DNA of 7,312 nucleotides from GCA-2687515 sp046582475 (GCA_046582475.1 JAYGEH010000266.1:1-7312), one strand, 5' to 3'. Counted from the stretch's first letter, positions 1 through 5,091 are shown. Numbers and translations: made by a program. Notes: a model not told the origin generated them from the letters alone.

Positions 1-1
1 C

Positions 2-769
2 GCCCTGCCGGTGCTGGAAGCCATCGCCGACAAGATGGACGCCGGTTCCATCGATACCATGGCGCTATCGGACGTCACCCTCAACGCGCCGATCCTCTAT
101 CCCGCCGCCATCTTCAACGCCGGTTCCAACTACAAGGACCATCAACTTGAAATGGGCGCCGAGGACAAGGCCACCGACAAATCGGTGGTCAAACCCTATA
201 TGTTCCTGAAATCCCCGGCCCACTGCGTGATCGGCCCCGGCGCGGAAATCCAAATCCCGCACACCTCAAAGCAGGTGGACTGGGAGGCCGAGCTGGGCGT
301 TGTCATCGGCCGCTATGGCCGCAACCTGACCAAGGAGAACGCCCGCTCCATCGTCGCCGGCTATACCATCTTCAACGATCTGTCGGCCCGCGACAACGGC
401 AGGCGCGAGGATTGGCCGCGCTTCCAGACCGACTGGTTCGCGCACAAATCGTTCGAGACCTCGGCCCCCATGGGCCCCTGGATCGTGCCGGTCTCGGCGA
501 TCCCCGACCCCTATGAATGCAAGATCGATCTCTGGGTCAATGACGATCACAAGCAGGACGCCGTTGCCGCCATGATGATCTTCAATATCGAGGAACAGAT
601 TGAATATATCAGCGCCCGGCTGACCCTGCGCCCCGGCGACGTGATCGCCACCGGCACCCCGTCCGGGGTCGGGCGGCCGCACGGCACCTTCCTGCAACCG
701 GGCGATACGGTGCGCATCACCATCGGCGGCATCGGCGAGCTCAAGAACCCGGTTGTTGCCGGAATTTAA
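2..769 (+). CDS. Fumarylacetoacetate hydrolase (FAH) family protein, 5'-truncated by window edge
   Basis: This is a cytosolic, metal-dependent C-C hydrolase, hydratase or isomerase of the FAH superfamily. Such enzymes typically act on ring-cleavage products or 2-keto acids. The frame is already open at position 2 (codons for Ala-Leu-Pro) and the family is usually about 280 residues, so the real start lies upstream. Counting from the GTG at 11, visible motifs are NYKDH (residues 40-44, the family's conserved Asn-Tyr-x-x-His), WEAEL with the presumed metal ligands Glu92 and Glu94, FNDLSARD with the third ligand Asp123, KSFETSAPMGPW (about 146-157) and GTPSGVG near the C-terminus. The C-terminus is complete (TAA at 767-769), and a terminator follows about 100 bases later. 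Family membership is secure. The exact substrate (fumarylpyruvate, a hydroxymuconate derivative or a diketo sugar acid) is not determinable. It may share a catabolic role with the aromatic operon at the right end, but it is on the other strand. Confidence 0.9.
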   Translation, partial: ALPVLEAIADKMDAGSIDTMALSDVTLNAPILYPAAIFNAGSNYKDHQLEMGAEDKATDKSVVKPYMFLKSPAHCVIGPGAEIQIPHTSKQVDWEAELGVVIGRYGRNLTKENARSIVAGYTIFNDLSARDNGRREDWPRFQTDWFAHKSFETSAPMGPWIVPVSAIPDPYECKIDLWVNDDHKQDAVAAMMIFNIEEQIEYISARLTLRPGDVIATGTPSGVGRPHGTFLQPGDTVRITIGGIGELKNPVVAGI

Positions 770-867
770 ACCAGCAACCAACTATCGCGCGGCAGGACCT
801 GACCGGCGTGAAGGAGCGCGAATAGCCGGCCGCCGCCGCCCAGTAAGGCTTTTCAACAATTCATATT

Positions 868-903
868 ACGGCGCGCCGGGAAACCGGGGCGCCGTTTTAT
901 TTT
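868..903 (+). terminator. Intrinsic terminator after the FAH-family gene
   Basis: The 7-bp outer stem ACGGCGC/GCGCCGT (868-874 with 889-895) encloses a G-G mismatch and a 4-bp CCGG/CCGG stem capped by a GAAA tetraloop. It is followed directly by a T-rich run (TTTTATTTT). It ends transcription of the FAH gene and lies just upstream of the next promoter, whose -35 box overlaps the T tract. Confidence 0.8.
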
Positions 904-930
904 GACCCGCGAATGCGATGGCGGTAAATT
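902..930 (+). promoter_or_regulatory. Sigma-70-like promoter of deiodinase-like gene 1
   Basis: TTGACC (902-907), a 17-base spacer and TAAATT (925-930) form a plausible -35/-10 pair. The same boxes with the same spacing recur before the paralogous gene (1893-1921), and conservation continues downstream (TAAATTGGG, TATAGT, TAAAA, GTAA, to about 954). Conservation of boxes and spacing while the spacer itself has diverged supports function. TATAGT at 936-941 is also conserved and could be an alternative -10 or part of an operator. Confidence 0.65.
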
Positions 931-985
931 GGGCGTATAGTCCTTAAAAAGTAAGTCAAAACCTTTCGTTGCAGGGAAAACCGTC

Positions 986-1828
986 ATGTCCGATCAACAG
1001 CCAGCACCGCCGGCCTACAACACGCCCCGCTTCCGGCCCAGCGACTATAATTTCGAGATGTTCGTCGGCCCCCGCGCCGGCGACGATTTGAAAGATTTCA
1101 CGCTCACCGACCTGGGCACGTCCGAAGAAATCAAGCTGTCCGATTTCGCTGGCAAATGGGTGGTCATCGAGACCGGGTCCTCGACCTGTTCCATGTACAC
1201 CAAGAACATTCCCGACATGAAGGAAATCGAGGGCGAGTTTGCCGACGTGGAGTTCCTTCTTGTCTATGTTCGCGAGGCCCATCCCGGCGAGCGGCTCGGC
1301 CAGCACAAGCAATTCGAAGACAAGATCAAGGCGGCGAAGATGGTGGCGCCCCGATACGCCGAGCACCGGCGCGTCCTGGTCGACAATTTCGGCGGCGATT
1401 TTCACCGCGCTTATGGCGCCATGCCCAACGTGGTCTACATCATCCGGCCCGACGGCAAGATCCACTACCGCTGCAATTGGGCGACCCCGGCGGCGGTGCG
1501 CGATGCATTGAATGACCGGGACAACTACCACACCCTGGAGAACGCCGACACCTTGTCGCTCCGCGCCGGGCGCAAAAAGGCGCATATGGTGCGCACCATG
1601 TGGACCGGCGGCGCCCTCGCCCTTTATGATTTCTTCCGCGGCATGCCGGTGACCCTGGCGCGCCACTACAAGACCGACACGTTCTATAAAAAGCACGGCC
1701 GCTTCATCAACGATCCCGCCGACAAGCCCAGCGCCCAGGAGCTGGCCGAGATCATCAACGAAGCCGAAGCCCGCGCCCGCGCCGACGTGGCGGACAAAAG
1801 CGGCGGCAAGAGCCAGGCGGCGGAGTAA
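986..1828 (+). CDS. Iodothyronine deiodinase-like thioredoxin-fold protein (paralog 1)
   Basis: This 280-residue protein has no signal peptide or membrane segment, so it is probably cytosolic. Residues about 20-175 read as a deiodinase-type thioredoxin fold: GSSTCSMY (64-71) aligns with the GSCTU active site of animal deiodinases, with Cys68 (codon TGT) in place of selenocysteine. YVREAHPGERLG (94-105) matches the diagnostic IEEAHPSDGW block, supplying Glu97 and His99. QHKQFEDKIKAA (106-117) matches the block carrying the second conserved His (His107). VDNFGGDFHRAYGAMPNVVY and DGKIHYR complete the fold. Residues about 176-280 form an extension absent from animal enzymes, with a charged, Ala-rich tail. 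The start ATG has AGGGAA seven bases upstream. Family assignment rests on motif recall; the bacterial substrate is unknown, and reductive dehalogenation or a peroxiredoxin-like thiol reaction are both possible. A paralog follows directly. This copy has its own promoter and terminator. Confidence 0.8.
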   Translation: MSDQQPAPPAYNTPRFRPSDYNFEMFVGPRAGDDLKDFTLTDLGTSEEIKLSDFAGKWVVIETGSSTCSMYTKNIPDMKEIEGEFADVEFLLVYVREAHPGERLGQHKQFEDKIKAAKMVAPRYAEHRRVLVDNFGGDFHRAYGAMPNVVYIIRPDGKIHYRCNWATPAAVRDALNDRDNYHTLENADTLSLRAGRKKAHMVRTMWTGGALALYDFFRGMPVTLARHYKTDTFYKKHGRFINDPADKPSAQELAEIINEAEARARADVADKSGGKSQAAE

Positions 1829-1851
1829 GCCGCGATCCTAATTATGCCAAT

Positions 1852-1880
1852 CGGCGCTCCGGTCGGGGCGCCGTTTTTCT
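1852..1880 (+). terminator. Intrinsic terminator after deiodinase-like gene 1
   Basis: The stem CGGCGC/GCGCCG (1852-1857 with 1868-1873) continues through a T-G wobble and CC/GG, with a GGTC loop, and is followed by TTTTT. It resembles the terminators at 868 and 2866. It separates the two paralogs into independent transcripts, with the second promoter starting about 13 bases later. Confidence 0.8.
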
Positions 1881-1892
1881 TCGCCTGGAGAT

Positions 1893-1921
1893 TTGACTGG
1901 ACACGGCTATAGGGATAAATT
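1893..1921 (+). promoter_or_regulatory. Sigma-70-like promoter of deiodinase-like gene 2
   Basis: TTGACT (1893-1898), a 17-base spacer and TAAATT (1916-1921) have the same boxes and spacing as at 902-930. The following bases (TAAATTGGG, two differing bases, TATAGT, then a T/C/A-rich stretch ending AAAAGTAA at about 1945) are conserved without gaps, although the spacer has diverged. The two genes are therefore probably under similar control. Confidence 0.65.
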
Positions 1922-2003
1922 GGGAATATAGTTCCATAAAAGTAATTGCAGCGGCGGCAATCCGCCGCAACGCCATCGCACGCACCCATGAGGGAGATTA
2001 ATC

Positions 2004-2840
2004 ATGTCCGAGCCACAGCCGGCGCCGCCGATCTACAACAACCCCCACTTCAAGGTCACCGATTATAACTTCGAAATGTTCGTCGGTCCGCGCGCCGGCG
2101 ACGAGTTTAAGGATTCCGAGCTGACCGATCTGGCCACCGGCGAAGCGGTCAAGCTGTCCGATTTCGCCGGCAAGTGGGTGATGATCGAGACCGGCTCTTC
2201 CACTTGTTCCATGTACACCAAAAACATCCCGACCATGAAAGACATCAAGGAGGAGTTTCCCGATGTGGAATTCCTGATGATCTATGTGCGCGAAGCCCAT
2301 CCAGGCGAACGGCTTGGGCCCCACCAGAACTTCGATGAGAAAATCAAGGCGGCGAAACTGGTGGCGCCCCGCTATGGCGAGCACCGGCGCGTGCTGGTGG
2401 ACACCGTCGACGGCGATTTCCATAAATTATACGGCTTCATGCCCAACGTCGTTTACATCATCCGTCCCGACGGCAAGATCCACTACCGCTGCAATTGGGC
2501 GACTCCGGCGGCGGTGCGCGAAGCGCTCGGTGACCGGGAGAATTTCCACACCATGGAGAACGCCGACATGAAGGCGATTAACGCCAGCCGGCAAAAGATG
2601 CACATGATCCGCACCATGTGGACCGGCGGCTTCGTCGCCCTTTATGATTTTTTCAAGGGCATGCCGCTGGCGGTCCAGCGCCATCACAAGACCGACGTGT
2701 TCTATAAAAAGCACGGCCGCTTCATCAACGATCCCGCCGACAAGCCCAGCGCCCAGGAGCTGGCGGCGATCATCAACGAAGCCGAAGGCAATGCCGAAAC
2801 CGAGGCCAAGAAGGAAAGCAACAGCCAGGCCGCGGAATAA
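2004..2840 (+). CDS. Iodothyronine deiodinase-like thioredoxin-fold protein (paralog 2)
   Basis: This 278-residue protein aligns with the upstream paralog without a gap over residues 1-260, at about 199/260 identities by hand count. All presumed active-site residues are kept: GSSTC (64-68) with Cys68, YVREAHPGERLG (94-105) with Glu97 and His99, and His107. The C-terminal extension is equally conserved (RTMWTGG at 203-209, ALYDFF at 212-217, FYKKHGRFINDPADKPSAQE at 233-252), so it is probably a functional part of the protein. Differences cluster at the N-terminus (31-50), around 181-200 and in the tail, which is richer in Glu/Lys here. AGGGAG seven bases before the ATG is a strong ribosome-binding site. 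It has its own promoter and terminator, so the pair is a tandem duplication of a whole transcription unit, not an operon. No Sec codon is involved (the Cys codon is TGT). Substrate unknown. Confidence 0.8.
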   Translation: MSEPQPAPPIYNNPHFKVTDYNFEMFVGPRAGDEFKDSELTDLATGEAVKLSDFAGKWVMIETGSSTCSMYTKNIPTMKDIKEEFPDVEFLMIYVREAHPGERLGPHQNFDEKIKAAKLVAPRYGEHRRVLVDTVDGDFHKLYGFMPNVVYIIRPDGKIHYRCNWATPAAVREALGDRENFHTMENADMKAINASRQKMHMIRTMWTGGFVALYDFFKGMPLAVQRHHKTDVFYKKHGRFINDPADKPSAQELAAIINEAEGNAETEAKKESNSQAAE

Positions 2841-2865
2841 CAGCCCCGAAAATTCGACAGGCAAG

Positions 2866-2896
2866 CGGCGCCCTGGCAACCGGGCGCCGTTTTATT
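2866..2896 (+). terminator. Intrinsic terminator after deiodinase-like gene 2
   Basis: A perfect 8-bp stem CGGCGCCC/GGGCGCCG (2866-2873 with 2882-2889) has an eight-base loop and is followed by TTTTATT. It is the third member of the same terminator type and insulates the following two-gene module from the deiodinase-like pair. Confidence 0.85.
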
Positions 2897-2908
2897 ACTG
2901 TTTTATCC

Positions 2909-2937
2909 TTGAAACCGTATCCGGGATACGCTAAGTT
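2909..2937 (+). promoter_or_regulatory. Promoter of the RHH/nucleotidyltransferase module
   Basis: TTGAAA (2909-2914), a 17-base spacer and TAAGTT (2932-2937) form the candidate -35/-10 pair. The spacer is almost entirely filled by the left arm of the inverted repeat at 2915-2956, and the -10 falls in its 10-base centre. A protein bound to the repeat would therefore block RNA polymerase. The -10 is a weak match to consensus, but the spacing is ideal. Confidence 0.55.
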
Positions 2938-2956
2938 AAACGTATCCCGGATACGG
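2915..2956. promoter_or_regulatory. Perfect 16-bp inverted-repeat operator, each arm itself near-palindromic
   Basis: The arm CCGTATCCGGGATACG (2915-2930) is repeated exactly in inverted form as CGTATCCCGGATACGG (2941-2956), with ten AT-rich bases between. Each arm contains GTATCC-N-GGATAC, an odd-centred palindrome able to bind a dimer alone, so the site could hold two dimers. Its right end merges with the GGAG ribosome-binding site (2955-2958) of the gene starting at 2964. The likely ligand is the ribbon-helix-helix protein encoded next, giving autorepression; this is inferred from position and symmetry. In RNA the repeat could also form a hairpin hiding the ribosome-binding site. Confidence 0.75.
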
Positions 2957-2963
2957 AGTTGAT

Positions 2964-3461
2964 ATGGGAATTCGTGAGCGAATTCAACGGTATAAAACCG
3001 AAGGCGCGGCCGCCGGACTGGCCCGGGTCGAAGTGCTGGTGCCGCCGGAGAGCCGCGGTCAAATTCTTGAGTTGGCGAAGCGTTTGCGCGGTGACCACCG
3101 CCGCGCCAAGGCTGCCCGTTCGGTCAATGCCGAAGCGGTCAATGACCGCGCCAAGCTGATCATGCACCGCCTCATCGCCCGCCGCATGGGCTCGGACTCG
3201 GAGATCGTCATGAAGGCGCGGACGGTGATATCCGAGGCACGCGCCGCCGGCCAATCCCAGAACTATCTGGACCAATGGCGGGCCTTGCTGGCGCTGGAGC
3301 CCGGCGAGTTGCGAACCATCATCACCCGGCGCTCGGCGGAGATGAACCGGCTCCGCGTCCAATCGCCGTTCACATTGGGGGCGGAAATCCAGGATCCGGA
3401 ACTGCGCAAACGGTTATGGCGAATGGCCCGCCAAGGACTGGTATCCCGTGCCGCGCCGTAG
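2964..3461 (+). CDS. Ribbon-helix-helix-like protein, putative antitoxin and autorepressor
   Basis: In this 165-residue basic protein, residues 21-43 (RVEVLVPPES then RGQILELAKRLR) look like a ribbon-helix-helix segment: a DNA-contacting strand ending in Pro, followed by an amphipathic helix. The middle is helical and Arg/Ala-rich. Residues 101-111 (YLDQWRALLAL) and 134-138 (SPFTL) resemble segments I associate with antitoxin-type partners of AbiEii/DUF6036-like nucleotidyltransferases. GGAG at 2955-2958 lies five bases before the ATG. The stop codon lies inside the next gene (14-base overlap), so translation is probably coupled. The inferred role is to bind the inverted repeat just upstream and repress the operon, and to neutralise or partner the downstream protein. 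The family assignment is by motif only. An unrelated regulatory protein is possible, but the operator and gene order favour an antitoxin. Confidence 0.65.
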   Translation: MGIRERIQRYKTEGAAAGLARVEVLVPPESRGQILELAKRLRGDHRRAKAARSVNAEAVNDRAKLIMHRLIARRMGSDSEIVMKARTVISEARAAGQSQNYLDQWRALLALEPGELRTIITRRSAEMNRLRVQSPFTLGAEIQDPELRKRLWRMARQGLVSRAAP

Positions 3462-4026
3462 CGCCGGATTTGGCGAACGGACGGAAGCAGACCTTATGCG
3501 CGCCGTTCGCTCCATCGGCCGGCATTTCGAAACGGACACCGTGTTTATTATTGGCAGCCAGGCCATATTGGTCGGACATTCTGCCTCCCCCGCGATATTA
3601 AGAACATCGGGTGAAATTGACGCCTATCCCGGCAATGCCGCGGAATGGGAGGCTCGCCATCCAGATGATTTGGCGTCGGAGGAAATCAACGCCTGGTTTG
3701 GAGCCGATTCTAATTTCCACGCCATATTTGGATTTTATATCGACGGCGTCGATGAAAACACCGCAAAATTTCCGCCGGGCTGGAAGGCGCGTGCGATTGA
3801 GAAAACCGTAATGGACGGCGAAAAACAAATTCACGTAATTGCGCCATGCCTGGATGACCTGATCGTTTCGAAACTGCACCGGCTCGATCCGAAGGACAAA
3901 TTATTCGTCGAAGCCTGCGGACACATGCAGCCGTTGAACATATCCCTGATCAAGGCGCGGCTTGCGGAGACCAATCCGGCGCCGGAAATCCTTGTCGACG
4001 CGCTCGGATTCCTGGACGGCCTGTAA
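3448..4026 (+). CDS. Nucleotidyltransferase-like protein (AbiEii/DUF6036 type), putative toxin
   Basis: This protein has 192 residues from the GTG start. IIGSQAIL (34-41) followed by SGEIDAYP (54-61) fits the signature of DNA polymerase beta-like nucleotidyltransferases: a Gly-Ser turn, then an acidic pair (Glu56, Asp58) that binds metal. APCLDDLIVSKLHR (132-145) and PKDKLFVEA match the second conserved region of AbiEii-like proteins, where Asp and Lys residues complete the site. Related toxins transfer nucleotides to tRNA or other targets; here that is inference. The GTG at 3448 has AAGGA (3433-3437) ten bases upstream. An in-frame ATG at 3496, with GGAAG before it, is an alternative start giving 176 residues. 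It overlaps the preceding gene by 14 bases. The coding sequence is visibly AT-richer than the flanking genes, consistent with acquisition by transfer. It converges with the AHSA1 remnant 15 bases downstream. Confidence 0.7.
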   Translation: MPRRSAGFGERTEADLMRAVRSIGRHFETDTVFIIGSQAILVGHSASPAILRTSGEIDAYPGNAAEWEARHPDDLASEEINAWFGADSNFHAIFGFYIDGVDENTAKFPPGWKARAIEKTVMDGEKQIHVIAPCLDDLIVSKLHRLDPKDKLFVEACGHMQPLNISLIKARLAETNPAPEILVDALGFLDGL

Positions 4027-4041
4027 TCCTGGGGCCCGCAA

Positions 4042-4266
4042 TCAGCCGCCCAATTCGGTTGCTTCGGCGAACGCCGCCAGGCCTTCCAGGCATCCGGCCC
4101 AGCCCTTTTCGCGGCCGGCGCGCAATGTTTCATCAGAAATATACTCATGGAGCACGGTGATTTCGGTGCCGGCGCCTTGGGGATGGAATTTGACCGCCAC
4201 CCGTTCCGGCGGCGCAGCGGAATTCTCGACCTGCCAGCTATACACCAGCTCATGGCCGCTGAACGC
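4042..4266 (-). pseudogene. AHSA1/SRPBCC-domain protein, C-terminal remnant
   Basis: About 75 codons read leftward from just after an in-frame TAG (4267-4269) to the TGA at 4042-4044. The peptide contains ELVYSWQVE, VAVKFHPQGAGTEITVLHEY and GWAGCLEGLAAF, matching the C-terminal half of AHSA1-type START-like (SRPBCC) domains: a Trp-containing strand, then GTEITVLHE, then the GW...CL..L..F helix. The family is normally about 140-160 residues, so the N-terminal half, with start and ribosome-binding site, is missing. Weakly similar codons (HPI, then TAG, then AFSG) may extend to about 4296 before the AT-rich inverted repeat. A GTG at 4245 could in theory start a 67-residue peptide, but nothing supports its expression. 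It is therefore called a truncated gene, probably cut by the rearrangement or insertion on its right. Confidence 0.75.
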
Positions 4267-4293
4267 CTATATTGGGTGATCGGGCTTCGTCTC

Positions 4294-4358
4294 ATTCCAT
4301 GACAGTATACTAAAATATTGTTATAATATTGTAATAAATTAGTATACTGTCATGAAAT
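4294..4358. repeat. AT-rich element with long inverted repeats (MITE-like or bidirectional hairpin)
   Basis: CATGACAGTATACTAA (4298-4313) recurs exactly in inverted form (4339-4354). Pairing extends outward to 4294/4358 with one mismatch, giving about 20-bp arms around a 25-base AT-only-plus-G centre that holds two AATATT copies. Each arm contains the palindrome AGTATACT. The AT-rich composition contrasts sharply with the GC-rich surroundings. The element sits between a truncated AHSA1 gene and the end of the dehydrogenase gene. No target-site duplication is obvious. It lacks a clear T tract, so a simple terminator is less convincing, though a hairpin here could still end both converging transcripts. 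Confidence 0.65.
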
Positions 4359-4378
4359 AGAACAAAATAGAATAAGCC

Positions 4379-5091
4379 TTACCCGCCAGTCTCCTCAGCC
4401 CTGATGTGCACATCGAAATCCCAGGCGTCTTTGGGCTGCAAATGCGTCCGATAGTAGGTTTCGGCGATGGCGGCGGTGTCGATAAGCTTGCCGGTGCCGA
4501 TCAGGCCGGGGTCGCGGGCCCGGGTCTTGGGGTTGTCCACTGGGCCTCGATGTTGAAATTGGCCACGTGGATGCCTTGGGGACCTAGGTCCTCGGCCATG
4601 CTCAGCGCCAGGCCGCGCACGCCGGCCTTGGCCATGCCGAAGGCGGCCAGGTTCTTGCGGCCCCGGAAGGTGGATTGGGCGCCGGTGAAAAAGATCGAGC
4701 CGGCGCCCCTCGGCACCATGCGCCGGGCCGCTTCGCGCGCCATCAAAAAGGCGCCTTTGAAATTCACCGCCAGTGTTTGCTGGAATTCCGCCATGGTGAT
4801 GTCGGCGAAGGGCTTGTTAAGGCGGAACGACGCGTTGAAGACGGTCACGGTTACCGGGCCCAACTCGCTTTCGGCGCGGGCGAACAACTCCGCCACGGCG
4901 TCTTCGCCGGTAATGTCGATGGTCGCGGCCAGGGCCTTGCCGCCGCGCGATTGAATATCTTCGGCGAGGGGCCCGATGTGATCCAATTTGCGCGCCACCA
5001 TCACCGGGCGAAAACCGGCGGCGGCGAAACGGCGGATGAGGGCATCGCCGGTGCCGGGGCCGACGCCGAAGACGACAATGGTGTCAGCCAT
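4379..5091 (-). pseudogene. Short-chain dehydrogenase/reductase (SDR), frameshifted
   Basis: This is an SDR-family oxidoreductase, Rossmann fold, NAD(P)-dependent. From the ATG at 5091: VFGVGPGTG (7-15) is the cofactor-binding glycine motif, FNAS (85-88) is the NNAG equivalent, N110 the structural Asn and S140 (TGAQS) the catalytic Ser. The usual YxxxK is FGMAK (151-155), so the catalytic Tyr is Phe, as in some divergent SDRs. After Ile181 the frame runs to an early TGA at 4501-4503. Dropping to the next frame at about 4546/4547 restores a family-like C-terminus (IDGPVDNPK, then RARDPGLIGTGKLIDTAAIA, KDAWDFDVHIRAE) to the TAA at 4379-4381, about 237 residues in all. A single missing base in the GA(C/T) codon explains it: real mutation or sequencing error. 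GGAGG lies just before the ATG. The first 8 bases overlap the acetyltransferase gene. Last gene of the operon. Confidence 0.85.

Larger units (their letters stand above)
902..2896 (+). repeat. Tandem duplication of a promoter-gene-terminator unit
   Basis: Copy 1 spans about 902-1880 and copy 2 about 1893-2896. Coding regions are offset by 1018 bases. A 66-base block is identical in both copies (1681-1746 and 2699-2764), and 1441-1503 against 2459-2521 is nearly identical, whereas other parts have diverged at many positions. Promoter boxes and terminator stems recur in the same order. A similar terminator also stands before copy 1 (868), so the repeated unit could equally be terminator-promoter-gene. 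Confidence 0.8.

Noticed and set aside
266..781. Minus-strand open frame opposite the FAH-family gene
   Set aside because: No recognisable domain, and it lies fully antisense to a well-supported gene.
770..867. Possible small gene between the FAH gene and the terminator
   Set aside because: No open frame with a ribosome-binding site or recognisable peptide; treated as 3' untranslated sequence.
1187..1192. Possible selenocysteine codon in the deiodinase-like genes
   Set aside because: The active-site codon is TGT (Cys) in both genes, so no TGA recoding or SECIS element is needed.
956..1696. Minus-strand open frame (246 codons) opposite deiodinase-like gene 1
   Set aside because: It is an antisense shadow in GC-rich DNA; a similar antisense frame appears opposite the paralog because the underlying coding sequence is duplicated.
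2915..2956. Inverted repeat read as a transcription terminator of the upstream gene
   Set aside because: A proper terminator already ends at 2896, there is no T tract after the repeat, and a promoter and ribosome-binding site overlap it, fitting an operator better.
4042..4245. A functional 67-residue AHSA1 protein starting at the GTG at 4245
   Set aside because: It would hold only half a SRPBCC fold and homologous codons continue upstream of the GTG to a stop, so it is better read as a remnant.
3831..4295. Minus-strand open frame of 154 codons spanning the AHSA1 remnant and the end of the nucleotidyltransferase gene
   Set aside because: It is Arg/Pro-rich in the wrong frame relative to the AHSA1 remnant, and no family resemblance was seen.
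4294..4358. Calling the AT-rich inverted repeat a standard intrinsic terminator
   Set aside because: The stem is AT-rich with a 25-base loop and no clean T tract follows on either strand; kept as a repeat of uncertain role.
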